This document shows, one piece after another, positions 33,527-42,665 of a stretch of 64,000 nucleotides of DNA. Within the stretch, counting starts at the first letter, position 1. The number at the start of each line of letters is the position of its first letter. The notes beneath the pieces are model-generated. The model did no database searches. It was not told the DNA's origin and was given only the letters and a program-made list of their open reading frames with translations. Where the stretch lies: assembly GCA_902785605.1 (NCBI GenBank), contig CACZZL010000005.1:108628-172627 (forward strand), in the 5' to 3' direction. Origin of the DNA: an uncultured Bacteroidales bacterium. GTDB lineage: Bacteria; Bacteroidota; Bacteroidia; Bacteroidales; Paludibacteraceae. Position numbers and translations under genes: made by a program.

Positions 33527-36088
33527 TCAATAATCGCTGTTGCTGTTTCCGCTGTCATCGAAATCATCACTGCCTCCCATATCTCCGTCCGAACGACCGC
33601 GTTTACGGCCTTGCTGGTTGCCGAAGTTATAGGTGAGCGTCAAACTGATGGAACGACTGTGCCAACGGTTCTCGCTGAACTGCCAGAATCCGTCACCCCA
33701 GGTGTTATTACGGCGTGCACGGCTGTCCAACAGGTCACGTACGTTAAGTGCCAAAGCCAACTGTTTGTTGAGGAAGGTGTGTCTCAAACCGAGGTCAATC
33801 GAGTAGGAGTGACTCGTTGTACCTTGCGCAACAACGCGCGGGGAACGGTAGTTGGCACTGATCTGTCCGCTGAAGTTCTTGGTGAACAGGAACTGTGCAT
33901 TGACGCGTACCGAACCGGCGAAGATGTTCTGTGCCGCCAGGTTAACAGGAATAGGCTTACCTTGATACATGATCGTTTCGTGTACCTCTGAGATATTATT
34001 CCAGTAGAAATTGGCACTGGTCGTCAGTTGCAGCAACTCACCGAACAGACGGTTCTTTGCTACGACCTCTACCCCCAACTCTTGACGTGTTGCCACGTTG
34101 AGGTAGGTATTTTTCATTACGGTGCCGTCCATGTACTTGACGTTCTGCACGGCTCCTTCGTTGTATTTCCAGAACACCCCTGCGCTCAGCGTGTGACGCT
34201 CCCAGGTCTTGAGGTAGTTCAACTCAAGGTTGTTCGAGTACGAGGGCAACAGATCTACATTACCGTAACTGATGTTCGTACTATCGCTGAAGTCCATGCG
34301 CGGATTGATCTGGTGTCCCCACGGACGACGTACACGGCGTGTGTAGTTCAACTGCAACTCGTGTCCATTACCGAAATCATATCCGATATATGCACTCGGG
34401 AAAACTTGGAAATATGCGGTGTCCTTCTTGTTCGGGAATGCCGCATAGGAGTCCTGCTCTGCACCCAAACCGTCCTTGTAGGTGGACTCCAAATGGCGCA
34501 TGTAGTACTCACCGCGCAAGCCGACTTGGATAGACAGTTTGTCCCAGAAACGGTTGCCGTAGGTGATATAAAGAGCATGGTTTTGGGTTAGTCCTTCCAC
34601 TTTGGAATAGTACGGATACAATTCCGTCTCAGTGCCGTCTTTGGCGATGTTATGTGCGTTGGACAAACTGTTGTCCCAATTGCGTGTGTAGTCATAACCC
34701 GCTTCCAAACGGCTCTGCGGTGTCGGTTTCCATTCGTAGTCCGCTTTGATCTCAATTCCCTGGCTCAGGTTCTTATTGTCCTGATCCTGATAGGTGGTAT
34801 CGGCGTTCTCAATCTGCGTGTAATAGGTGTATTGGTTCCATCCGAAGTTATTGTACGTACCGCTGATATACAACTTATGGTTGTCCATCTCGAAGGTATA
34901 ATCCAATGTTGCGTTTCCGCCCGGGTGACTGCCGTTTCCGGCTTGGTCACGCGTGTAGTCGCGTAGTACTGTTCCGTCGGGTTGGGTCAGCAAATAGGAA
35001 CGGTGGTTGCTGTTGTTGTTATTGAACACCTTCGGGTCGCTGATCATACCAAAACCGGATACACCGAGAGTAGAGTGCTCTGCCAAACGGAAGTTCAAAC
35101 CGCCGCGAGCAAACATACCACCACCACGGTGACTTTGCAGACCTTCTTGCAGCAAATGACTCTGTATCAGACTCGAATCCAATACCTGTGAACCCATTCC
35201 GCTCAGGTTGTACCGGTCCGTTGTACTACCACCATTACTGGTATGGTAGCGGTAGCCGACATTGAAATAACCATCCACCGGACCGGCATTGAAATTGATA
35301 TTAAAGCCCACATTGGCTCCCGGAGGAGTGGTCCATGGTTTGGCTAACGCATAGTCCAGACCGGCTTGTATCGAACCGTAGTAACCGGCAGAACGGTCTT
35401 TTTTCATAACAAGGTTAATAATACCGGTCGTTCCTTCCGGCGAGTATTTGGCACTCGGGTTAGTGATCAACTCGATCTTCTCTATCGTACCGGCAGGCAT
35501 CTGTTGCAGCACCTGTCCGCGGTTCTCGGAGTTGAGTCCTGCCGGTTTACCGTTGATCCAAATCTCCACATCTTCGGAGTTGCGCAGGCTGATGTTACCT
35601 TCCTGGTCCACATCCACAGAAGGGATGTTCTCCAACACTTCGCTCACACTGGCCCCGGCAGATGCGATGTTTTGGTCCACCGTGAACACTTTCTTGTCCA
35701 ACTCAAAGCGCATCGCGCTTCCTTGACCAACCACTTCCACTTCGCTCAGCGTTTGTGTATCTTCTTTGAGTGCGATTCGTCCGACGTTTAGCGGTTTGCC
35801 GGATATGGCAATCTCTTTGCGTTGCTCCGTGTAACCCATGAACGAGACAACGAGCACGTACTGACCGTCTTCCACTTCGATGCTGAATTCGCCTTTCGCA
35901 TCGGTAATAGCGCCGGTGACCAACTTTTCGCCATTTGCCTCATCGCCATTCGCCTTTACCACGCTGACGTTGGCGAAATCAATCGGCTGCTTGGTGCCAA
36001 AATCAACCACCTTTCCCGTCACAGGGTAGGCCGCCAATAATGTGAGTGCGGCACTCAATAGCATCATAACTGTAAATAACCGTTTCAT
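33527..36088 (-). CDS. TonB-dependent outer-membrane receptor, OMP_b-brl_3 type
   Basis: An 853-residue receptor starting at the ATG at 36088 (MKRLFTVMMLLSAALTLLAA, a signal peptide), which overlaps the aroQ stop as ATGA; an in-frame ATG eight codons earlier lies in aroQ. A carboxypeptidase-regulatory-like domain (YPVTGKVVDFGTKQPIDFANV) precedes the plug (LSEVEVVGQGSAMRFELDKKVF, VLENIPSVDVDQEGNISLR shown in part). The barrel ends ISLTLTYNFG, then a disordered GRKRGRSDGDMGGSDD tail. This architecture matches the receptors often linked with metal, vitamin or oligopeptide uptake; ligand unknown. Residues near 45 (KANGDEANGEK) come from a tandem array at 35927-35962. Confidence 0.92.
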   Translation of the reverse strand: MKRLFTVMMLLSAALTLLAAYPVTGKVVDFGTKQPIDFANVSVVKANGDEANGEKLVTGAITDAKGEFSIEVEDGQYVLVVSFMGYTEQRKEIAISGKPLNVGRIALKEDTQTLSEVEVVGQGSAMRFELDKKVFTVDQNIASAGASVSEVLENIPSVDVDQEGNISLRNSEDVEIWINGKPAGLNSENRGQVLQQMPAGTIEKIELITNPSAKYSPEGTTGIINLVMKKDRSAGYYGSIQAGLDYALAKPWTTPPGANVGFNINFNAGPVDGYFNVGYRYHTSNGGSTTDRYNLSGMGSQVLDSSLIQSHLLQEGLQSHRGGGMFARGGLNFRLAEHSTLGVSGFGMISDPKVFNNNNSNHRSYLLTQPDGTVLRDYTRDQAGNGSHPGGNATLDYTFEMDNHKLYISGTYNNFGWNQYTYYTQIENADTTYQDQDNKNLSQGIEIKADYEWKPTPQSRLEAGYDYTRNWDNSLSNAHNIAKDGTETELYPYYSKVEGLTQNHALYITYGNRFWDKLSIQVGLRGEYYMRHLESTYKDGLGAEQDSYAAFPNKKDTAYFQVFPSAYIGYDFGNGHELQLNYTRRVRRPWGHQINPRMDFSDSTNISYGNVDLLPSYSNNLELNYLKTWERHTLSAGVFWKYNEGAVQNVKYMDGTVMKNTYLNVATRQELGVEVVAKNRLFGELLQLTTSANFYWNNISEVHETIMYQGKPIPVNLAAQNIFAGSVRVNAQFLFTKNFSGQISANYRSPRVVAQGTTSHSYSIDLGLRHTFLNKQLALALNVRDLLDSRARRNNTWGDGFWQFSENRWHSRSISLTLTYNFGNQQGRKRGRSDGDMGGSDDFDDSGNSNSDY
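35927..35962 (-). repeat. Heptamer array, TTCGCCA class, about 5 units (in TonB receptor)
   Basis: Units TTCGCCA, TTTGCCT, one extra C, ATCGCCA, TTCGCCT, TTACCAC. It encodes KANGDEANGEK in the N-terminal domain. Same class as 24802-24857. Confidence 0.75.
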
Positions 36089-36507
36089 ACTAATACCTTG
36101 TTTATAATCCATTCTACGGCTTGTTCGTAGCCGTCTGTGCCGTGACCTATTATACTATGCACGCACACGTCCGTGAGAAGACTGATCTGTCGGAACGGTT
36201 CACGCTTGCTGATGTCACTGATATGCACCTCCACTACCGGTACTTCACACTCTTCCACAGCGTCTCTTAATGCCACGCTGGTATGCGTATACCCGCCTGC
36301 ATTGAGCACAATACCGTCTCCCTCGAAGGCTTGTATCTGATCAATCAGGTCACCTTCGTGATTCGACTGAAAGTACGTCAAATAGACCTCTGGCCGGATT
36401 CGTTGGATATCCAACAAAATCTGTGCCATACTCTTTGAACCGTAGATCTCGGGCTTCCGCAACCCGAGTCGGTTCAAGTTCGGTCCGTTGAGAATAAGTA
36501 TCTGCAT
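36085..36507 (-). CDS. aroQ: 3-dehydroquinate dehydratase, type II
   Basis: A 140-residue enzyme of typical type II size. It has ILNGPNLNRLGLRKPEIYGS (catalytic tyrosine in EIYG, residue about 22), FQSNHEGDLID, LNAGGYTHTSVALRDA (catalytic-site asparagine) and VEVHISDISKREPFR (catalytic histidine). It catalyses the third step of the shikimate pathway. It lies 27 bp after rho and overlaps the TonB receptor start by 4 bp. A small GTCGAA-CCG-TTCGAC hairpin (36520-36534) sits just after the rho stop. Confidence 0.96.
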   Translation of the reverse strand: MQILILNGPNLNRLGLRKPEIYGSKSMAQILLDIQRIRPEVYLTYFQSNHEGDLIDQIQAFEGDGIVLNAGGYTHTSVALRDAVEECEVPVVEVHISDISKREPFRQISLLTDVCVHSIIGHGTDGYEQAVEWIINKVLV

Positions 36508-36519
36508 AGCGAAGTGGGT

Positions 36520-36534
36520 GTCGAACCGTTCGAC
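36520..36534 (-). other. Small hairpin between rho and aroQ
   Basis: GTCGAA, loop CCG, TTCGAC, directly next to the rho stop codon. No T-run, so it may be an RNA-processing or attenuation element rather than a terminator. Confidence 0.35.
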
Positions 36535-38283
36535 TCATCGTGCGCCGTTGACGGCTAATAAAAATTCGTCATTATCTTCGGTTCTTTCCATATAGGCCTT
36601 GAGTTTCTCAATAGCCTCTTGTCCGTTCATGTCGCTTAACTGCTTACGAATCTGCCACATACGACTAATAACATCGGGCGGTAACAGCAGGTCATCACGA
36701 CGAGTGCTGGATGCCGGTATATCAACAGCCGGGAAGATACGACGGTTAGCCAGCTTACGGTCGAGCTGCAACTCCATATTACCTGTACCCTTGAACTCCT
36801 CAAAGATCAGGTCATCCATTTTCGAACCGGTCTCGGTCAGTGCGGTAGCGATGATCGTGAGCGAACCGCCGTTCTCGATGTTACGTGCCGCACCGAAGAA
36901 ACGTTTCGGTTTATGCAGTGCCTGTGCTTCCACACCACCGCTCAGCACTTTACCGCTGGACGGAGCTACCGTGTTGTACGCACGCGCCAGACGAGTGATG
37001 GAGTCGAGCAAGATCACTACATCGTGACCGCTCTCTACCAATCGTTTAGCTTTCTCATGCACGATATTGGCTACGCGTACGTGGTTATCTGCCGGCTCGT
37101 CAAAGGTCGACGCAATCACTTCCGCATTCACGCTGCGACTCATGTCGGTTACCTCTTCCGGACGCTCGTCAATGAGTAGCACAATCATGTACACTTCGGG
37201 ATTGTTCTTCAGAATAGCGTTTGCTAACTCCTTGAGTAACACCGTCTTACCGGTCTTCGGTTGGGCGACAATCAATCCGCGCTGACCTTTGCCGATAGGC
37301 GCGAACAGATCAATCATACGTACGCTCAACGGATCGCCATGACCGGTGCAGAGCTTGAATTTCTCATCGGGGAAGAGCGGTGTGAGGTTCTCAAACGCCA
37401 CCCGTTTCTTCGCCAACTCCGGTGCCAGACCGTTGATGCGAATCACCTTATCCATCGGGAAGAACTTATCCGGCTGCGGATTGACGCGAATAGAGCATTC
37501 CACCGTGTCACCCGGTTTGAGTCCGTACGTGCGCACCTGATCTTTGCTTACATAAATATCATCCGGAGAGGGCAGGTAGTTATAATCCGCAGAGCGAAGG
37601 AAACCGTAACCATCCGGTGCGCACTCCAGCGTACCCATGCCGATCACGTTTTCACCCAAGTCCGGCAAGATATAATCCGGTGCCTCCTCTTTCTCTTCCT
37701 GCGCTTCTTCCGCTACCGGCTCTTGAGCAACCGGTTGAGCGGGTTGTTCAAAGACCAGTTCCGTCTGTGCTTTGTCTTGCGCTGCCTGTTTGTCTTCTAC
37801 CTTTGCTGCAACCTCTTTTTTCGGTCTTCCGCGTTTCTTCTTTTGGGGCTGTACCGGCTCTTCTGCTACCGGCTCAATGCTTTCTTTTTGAACCTCATTC
37901 GGTACCTCGCCGAGGATACCTCCGGCTTGCTGTACGGTGCGGTTAGGACGATGGTTGTCCGACTCCAACTGCTCTTGTATTTGTGCCATCTGCTCTTTCT
38001 CGGAGCCCACAGTCGCCAAGATAGGCTTGTCGGCCACCTTCACCTTGGTGGCTGATCGCTTCACGCCGCGCGTACGTTCACGCTTAGCAGGTAAGCCTGC
38101 TGCGACACGCTCGTCCTCCTTAGCTTGCACCACTGCCGCACGGTTGTCCGCCTGCGCATCTAAAATAGCGTAACTGATTTCGCGAATCGATTGACTGCGA
38201 CGCGGCTTCAAACCCATACGCTCAGCAATCTCACGCACATCTTCGAGCGACATACGCTCGAGTTTTTGTAATTCGTATTGCAT
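36535..38283 (-). CDS. rho: Transcription termination factor Rho with disordered insert
   Basis: A 582-residue Rho, about 160 longer than the E. coli protein. Residues 1-48 form the Rho_N helical domain ([16 protein letters not shown]). Residues about 50-205 are a low-complexity insert rich in Glu, Gln, Pro, Ala and Lys, with [10 protein letters not shown] (148-157), an AT-hook-like basic motif. The RNA-binding domain follows ([20 protein letters not shown]), then the ATPase core with [33 protein letters not shown] and [14 protein letters not shown]. Such inserts are known in Bacteroides Rho, where the disordered region has been reported to drive condensate formation. It is the first gene of a six-gene operon from the promoter at 38349-38379. 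Confidence 0.97.
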   Translation of the reverse strand: MQYELQKLERMSLEDVREIAERMGLKPRRSQSIREISYAILDAQADNRAAVVQAKEDERVAAGLPAKRERTRGVKRSATKVKVADKPILATVGSEKEQMAQIQEQLESDNHRPNRTVQQAGGILGEVPNEVQKESIEPVAEEPVQPQKKKRGRPKKEVAAKVEDKQAAQDKAQTELVFEQPAQPVAQEPVAEEAQEEKEEAPDYILPDLGENVIGMGTLECAPDGYGFLRSADYNYLPSPDDIYVSKDQVRTYGLKPGDTVECSIRVNPQPDKFFPMDKVIRINGLAPELAKKRVAFENLTPLFPDEKFKLCTGHGDPLSVRMIDLFAPIGKGQRGLIVAQPKTGKTVLLKELANAILKNNPEVYMIVLLIDERPEEVTDMSRSVNAEVIASTFDEPADNHVRVANIVHEKAKRLVESGHDVVILLDSITRLARAYNTVAPSSGKVLSGGVEAQALHKPKRFFGAARNIENGGSLTIIATALTETGSKMDDLIFEEFKGTGNMELQLDRKLANRRIFPAVDIPASSTRRDDLLLPPDVISRMWQIRKQLSDMNGQEAIEKLKAYMERTEDNDEFLLAVNGAR

Positions 38284-38348
38284 AGTCTAAATAAAATATA
38301 TTCTTGGAAAAATTCAAGAAAAAGAGAGCCTTCTTCTCAAATCCGATG

Positions 38349-38379
38349 CAAAGATACAACATTTTTTGGATATATGCAA
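38349..38379 (-). promoter_or_regulatory. rho operon promoter
   Basis: Minus strand TTGCATAT and TATCTTTG, 27 nt from TTGC to TTTG; leader about 60 nt. Confidence 0.85.
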
Positions 38380-38426
38380 ATTTTGGACATGATTTTTGAA
38401 AAAAAACTTAAAAAAATCAATTACTA

Positions 38427-38458
38427 TTTGCATATATGCAAAAAAAGCAGTACCTTTG
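38427..38458 (+). promoter_or_regulatory. hppA promoter with palindromic -33 region
   Basis: TTTGCATATATGCAAA (38427-38442) is a perfect palindrome covering the -33 box; AAAAAGCAGTAC then leads to TACCTTTG (38451-38458). An almost identical arrangement precedes the RluA gene at 52060-52091. Confidence 0.88.
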
Positions 38459-38515
38459 CATCCCAATTGTAGAAAAATACACCATTAATACTAATACAAA
38501 CAAAACACATTTTCT

Positions 38516-40738
38516 ATGACTGATTTAACGATCTTAATGTATGCCGTATTGGCGGCTTCGGTCTTAGCACTCGGTTTTGCCTATTATTTCTATCGTTCCA
38601 TGCTGCGGAAAGAGGAGGGGACAGAGTTGATGAAGACGATTGCTTCGCACGTCCGTAAGGGTGCGTTGGCTTATTTGAAACAGCAGTACAAAGTAGTGAC
38701 GATTGTATTCGTCCTGCTGGCTGCTATTTTTGCTGTAATGGCTTATTTTAACTTACAGAACGGTATCGTGTGGTTCGCGTTCCTAACCGGTGGTTTCTTC
38801 TCCGGTTTGGCAGGCTTCTTCGGCATGAAGACAGCAACCTATGCTTCTGCTCGTACGGCCAATGCGGCGCGGCAGAGCCTGAATGCAGGTCTGCAAGTGG
38901 CTTTCCGTTCGGGTGCCGTAATGGGTCTCACGGTGGTTGGTCTGGCACTGCTGGATATCTCCGGTTGGTTCCTGGTGCTGCAAAAAACAGGCCTCTTGGA
39001 ACTCGTGGGAGCCAAAGCGGACTTGATCACCATCACGACCACGATGTTGACCTTCGGAATGGGTGCTTCTACCCAAGCACTCTTTGCCCGTGTCGGAGGT
39101 GGTATCTATACGAAAGCAGCTGACGTGGGAGCCGACTTGGTGGGTAAGACGGAGTACAACATCCCGGAGGACGATCCGCGTAACCCTGCCACAATCGCCG
39201 ATAATGTAGGTGACAACGTAGGTGACGTAGCCGGAATGGGTGCCGACTTGTATGAGAGTTACGCAGGATCAATACTCGCCACAATGGCGTTGGGTGCATC
39301 TGCATTTGCCGGTTCGGCTGTCGAAGGCTTGCAGATGAAAGCCGTACTGGCTCCTTCGCTGATTGCTGCATGTGGTGTGCTGCTTTCTATCATCGGTATT
39401 TATATGGTAAAAACCAAAGAGGGTGCAGGCATGAAAGAACTGCTTCGCGCACTCGCTATCGGAACCAACACGGCAGCGTTCTTGATTGCCGGTGTGACTT
39501 TCGGTATCTTCTATTGGCTGTTGGGTGACAACCCTGCAGCACCGAACCAATGGTGGCAGGTGAGCCTGTCGGTTGTAGTCGGTCTGGCTGCCGGTGTGAT
39601 CATCGGCAAATCGACCGAGTACTACACCTCGCAGAGTTACAAACCGACACAGAAAGTGAGTGAGAGTTCGCAAACCGGTCCGGCTACGGTGATTATCAGC
39701 GGTTTGGGTCTTGGTATGCTCTCAACTGCTATCCCGGTAGTAACTGTTGGCGTAGCCATCATCCTGGCGTACCTCTGTGCCAACGGATTTGCGATTGAGT
39801 TCAATGCCGCTAACTTATCCATGGGTCTCTACGGCATCGGTATCGCCGCTGTCGGAATGCTCTCCACTTTGGGTATCACGTTGGCAACCGATGCGTATGG
39901 TCCGATCGCTGATAATGCCGGAGGTAATGCCGAGATGTCAGGACTGCCGGAAGAGGTTCGTCAGCGTACCGATGCCTTGGATGCGCTGGGTAACACAACC
40001 GCTGCTACCGGTAAAGGTTTTGCGATCGGTTCGGCAGCATTGACCGCTTTGGCTCTGCTCGCATCCTATGTAGAGGAGATCAAGATAGCCCTTATCCGCA
40101 CAGGCGAGGCACTGCCGAACGGTGTGGAGGCTGCTAAAGCTTCACTGGTTGATTTTATGGAGGCATATAATGTGAACCTCATGAACCCGATTGTACTCGT
40201 GGGTATCTTCATCGGTTCGATGATGGCCTTCCTGTTCTGCGGTCTGACGATGAATGCCGTTGGCCGTGCAGCACAGAAGATGGTAGAAGAAGTACGTCGT
40301 CAGTTCCAAACGATTAAAGGAATCTTGGAAGGCAAAGCGGAACCCGATTACGCACGTTGTGTGGCTATTTCCACCAAGGGTGCACAGCACGAGATGTTGT
40401 TACCCTCCATTCTGGCGATCATCGTGCCGATTGGAACCGGTCTTCTGTTAGGTGTTGCCGGTGTGCTTGGTCTGCTCATCGGAGGTCTGGCTACCGGATT
40501 CGTATTGGCTGTCTTCATGGCCAATGCCGGTGGCGCATGGGATAATGCGAAGAAGTATGTGGAAGAAGGCCACTTCGGCGGCAAAGGCTCTGATTGTCAC
40601 AAAGCTACCGTTGTAGGTGACACCGTAGGTGATCCGTTCAAAGACACATCGGGTCCGTCGCTCAACATCCTCATCAAACTGATGTCAATGGTGTCCATCG
40701 TGATGGCCGGTCTGACGGTGGCTTACCACCTGTTGTAA
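38516..40738 (+). CDS. hppA: Membrane-bound ion-translocating pyrophosphatase
   Basis: A 740-residue integral membrane pyrophosphatase with about 16 helices. The substrate site has DVGADLVGKTEYN (the Dx7KxE motif) and DNVGDNVGDVAGMGADLYES, and a second acidic cluster near the C-terminus (GDTVGDPFKDTSGPSLNILIK region). DALGNTTAATGKGFAIGS has alanine where K+-independent enzymes have lysine, so this is the K+-dependent type. K+-dependent members from Bacteroides can pump Na+ and H+ together, so dual pumping is possible. It hydrolyses pyrophosphate from biosynthesis to energise the inner membrane. It is monocistronic, between its own promoter and a strong terminator. Confidence 0.96.
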   Translation: MTDLTILMYAVLAASVLALGFAYYFYRSMLRKEEGTELMKTIASHVRKGALAYLKQQYKVVTIVFVLLAAIFAVMAYFNLQNGIVWFAFLTGGFFSGLAGFFGMKTATYASARTANAARQSLNAGLQVAFRSGAVMGLTVVGLALLDISGWFLVLQKTGLLELVGAKADLITITTTMLTFGMGASTQALFARVGGGIYTKAADVGADLVGKTEYNIPEDDPRNPATIADNVGDNVGDVAGMGADLYESYAGSILATMALGASAFAGSAVEGLQMKAVLAPSLIAACGVLLSIIGIYMVKTKEGAGMKELLRALAIGTNTAAFLIAGVTFGIFYWLLGDNPAAPNQWWQVSLSVVVGLAAGVIIGKSTEYYTSQSYKPTQKVSESSQTGPATVIISGLGLGMLSTAIPVVTVGVAIILAYLCANGFAIEFNAANLSMGLYGIGIAAVGMLSTLGITLATDAYGPIADNAGGNAEMSGLPEEVRQRTDALDALGNTTAATGKGFAIGSAALTALALLASYVEEIKIALIRTGEALPNGVEAAKASLVDFMEAYNVNLMNPIVLVGIFIGSMMAFLFCGLTMNAVGRAAQKMVEEVRRQFQTIKGILEGKAEPDYARCVAISTKGAQHEMLLPSILAIIVPIGTGLLLGVAGVLGLLIGGLATGFVLAVFMANAGGAWDNAKKYVEEGHFGGKGSDCHKATVVGDTVGDPFKDTSGPSLNILIKLMSMVSIVMAGLTVAYHLL

Positions 40739-40742
40739 TACA

Positions 40743-40772
40743 AAAAAGCGGAGCCCAAAAGCTCCGCTTTTT
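40743..40772. terminator. Bidirectional terminator, hppA / acyl-CoA ligase
   Basis: AAAAAGCGGAGC, loop CCAAAA, GCTCCGCTTTTT: a 12-bp stem with A- and T-tracts that serves both convergent genes. Confidence 0.92.
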
Positions 40773-40788
40773 CTATAACCTATAACTT

Positions 40789-42429
40789 TTACTTATAGAG
40801 GAATCGTTTAATAGACCGCTTCGGTGTTTTCTCAAACGGTTTGTCCTGAACCTCGATATTGGCCACCTTGCTATAAGATGGAATGAGCTTGTTCAGCTTC
40901 TCAAGATTGGATTTCATGATGGTCTGTATCTCCTCCAGACTCATACGCTTGGTCAGTGTCTCATCGGGGAAGACGAGGGCCACCAGTTTGCCTTCACGCT
41001 CTACAATCAGCGACTCGCCGACCGCCTCTTGGTTATTGAGCTTGTCTTCAATCTCCTCGGGGTAGATGTTCTGTCCCGAGGCGCCAAGGAACATGGTCTT
41101 GCAGCGACCTTTGATGTAGATATTCTTCTTTCGATCCAACCTTCCAAGGTCTCCGGTACGCATCCATCCGTCTTCAGTGAACACGGCATTGGTGGCATCG
41201 GGATTCTTGTAATAACCGAGCATCACGTTCTCGCCTTTGACCAATATCTCTCCAATACCGGCCTCGTTCGGCATGTCAATCTTGACATCCATATTGAGTA
41301 CCGGCACACCGCCTGTACGCGCTTTGAAGTATTTAGGCGGGTTGCCTCCGATGAGCGGTCCGCATTCGGTCATTCCGTATCCGATAGAGAGCGGGAAATG
41401 GATATCCATTAGACATTTCTCCACAATCGGGTTCATGGCCGCTCCTCCGCAGATGAAATAGCGTAACTTGCCGCCGAATGCATTCCTTAGACCTTTCTTG
41501 ACACGTCCTTTGATGATGTTGCCGATGATGGGCACGTGCCAGAACGAACGGATAGCCCATTTACTAAGCATCGGGTCAAGGTTCTTCTTGTAGATCTTTT
41601 CAATCACAAGTGGCACAGTTACAACCAGATAAGGCTGCACCTCTTTCATCGCCTTGAGCAGAATAGACGGGGTGGGTGACTTGGTTAGGAAATAGATATG
41701 TGTACCGCAGCAGAGCGGGTAGAGCAGTTCGCATACTTGTCCGAACATATGTGCCAACGGCAGCATGGAAACTAACCGCTGACCTGGCTCCACGGGCAAA
41801 ATCTTCATGCCCACTTCGATGTTGTTACTGATTGAACGGCTGTTGAGCATTACGCCTTTCGGACTGCCGGTAGAGCCGGACGTGTAGTTAATGAGCGAGA
41901 GTGCGTTCTCATCTGCGGCAAAATGAATATCCTCCGGTTCTACGCCGCGCGGGAACTTGGTCTGAAAAGCCGTGTGCCACTCTTTCTCGTTCGGAACGAT
42001 TCCTTTTTCTGATTCGTACAACACGTGCCAGTCTTCCAAAGACAATGCTGCTTTCAGTTTGGCAGGCATGGTCTGGTGCTGCAGATCTTTCCAAACATAG
42101 GGGCCGACAAACAGCAATTCGCTATCCGAATGCTCCAGCAGATGCGAGATGTCTTCTGCCGTAAAGTCCTGTAAAATAGATACTACCACACCTTCGTAAG
42201 ACGTGATGGCGAGGTATGCTACCGCCCAATTGGCGCAGTTACGACCGGCGAGTGCGATCTTGTCGCCACGCTTGATACCCAATTGCTCAAACAACACATG
42301 CAAGCGAAGCATCTCCACCGCCAACTCACCAAAGGTGTACTCGTGATTCTCTCCGTAGTCGGTTAATGCCGCATCATTCCACTGGTGCGACATGACGTCT
42401 GTCAAATAATGTAAGTAATGTTTTGTCAT
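40789..42429 (-). CDS. AMP-forming acyl-CoA synthetase (long-chain type)
   Basis: A 546-residue member of the ANL superfamily. Signature motifs: LINYTSGSTGSPKGVMLN (P-loop-like AMP motif, about residues 181-198), YGMTECGPL (adenine binding), GWMRTGDLGRLD (hinge aspartates) and the C-terminal lysine in KTPKRSIKRFLYK. It should activate a fatty acid to acyl-CoA via acyl-AMP. It is closely similar in layout to the next gene upstream (42666-44315), though it has its own promoter at 42450-42480 with a leader of only about 14 nt. Substrate chain length is unknown; related Bacteroidales proteins are called long-chain fatty-acid-CoA ligases. Confidence 0.9.
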   Translation of the reverse strand: MTKHYLHYLTDVMSHQWNDAALTDYGENHEYTFGELAVEMLRLHVLFEQLGIKRGDKIALAGRNCANWAVAYLAITSYEGVVVSILQDFTAEDISHLLEHSDSELLFVGPYVWKDLQHQTMPAKLKAALSLEDWHVLYESEKGIVPNEKEWHTAFQTKFPRGVEPEDIHFAADENALSLINYTSGSTGSPKGVMLNSRSISNNIEVGMKILPVEPGQRLVSMLPLAHMFGQVCELLYPLCCGTHIYFLTKSPTPSILLKAMKEVQPYLVVTVPLVIEKIYKKNLDPMLSKWAIRSFWHVPIIGNIIKGRVKKGLRNAFGGKLRYFICGGAAMNPIVEKCLMDIHFPLSIGYGMTECGPLIGGNPPKYFKARTGGVPVLNMDVKIDMPNEAGIGEILVKGENVMLGYYKNPDATNAVFTEDGWMRTGDLGRLDRKKNIYIKGRCKTMFLGASGQNIYPEEIEDKLNNQEAVGESLIVEREGKLVALVFPDETLTKRMSLEEIQTIMKSNLEKLNKLIPSYSKVANIEVQDKPFEKTPKRSIKRFLYK

Positions 42430-42449
42430 ATACTAATACCTTTGCGGTG

Positions 42450-42480
42450 CAAAGGTACTGCTTTTTTTTGACATACGCAA
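42450..42480 (-). promoter_or_regulatory. Promoter of acyl-CoA ligase 1
   Basis: Minus strand TTGCGTAT, then AAAAAAGCAGTAC and TACCTTTG, 27-nt spacing. The spacer matches the hppA and RluA promoters. Confidence 0.87.
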
Positions 42481-42548
42481 GCACTAATTGCATTTTGTCA
42501 ACTATGATGCACAAAATCAGGCTCTTTCTGCACTATAAAAAAAAACAA

Positions 42549-42572
42549 GCGGGTGGTTTCACAATCACCCGC
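42549..42572 (-). terminator. Terminator of acyl-CoA ligase 2
   Basis: GCGGGTGGTT, loop TCAC, AATCACCCGC (one G-U-type pair), followed on the minus strand by CTTGTTTTTTTTT. Confidence 0.85.
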
Positions 42573-42579
42573 AAGCTTT

Positions 42580-42652
42580 GACTCCCGAAGGAGTCCATCT
42601 ACTTACTCACTTAATTATTTACAGAACGTTGTGGTTACTCACGCCACAACGT
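42580..42652. other. Two hairpins upstream of the terminator
   Basis: GACTCC-CGAA-GGAGTC (42580-42595) and ACGTTGTGG / CCACAACGT with a 9-nt loop (42626-42652) lie in the 3' untranslated part of ligase 2. They may be mRNA-stability structures. Confidence 0.5.
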
Positions 42653-42665
42653 GGGATGCGATACA

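Larger units (their letters stand above)
38284..38515. other. Divergent intergenic region rho / hppA
   Basis: No gene. It holds the rho promoter (38349-38379), the hppA promoter (38428-38458) with a 16-bp palindrome, and A-rich tracts. Confidence 0.85.
42430..42665. other. Intergenic region between the two acyl-CoA ligase genes
   Basis: No gene. It carries the promoter of the downstream ligase (42450-42480), the terminator of the upstream ligase (42549-42572), and two further hairpins at 42580-42595 and 42626-42652. Confidence 0.8.
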
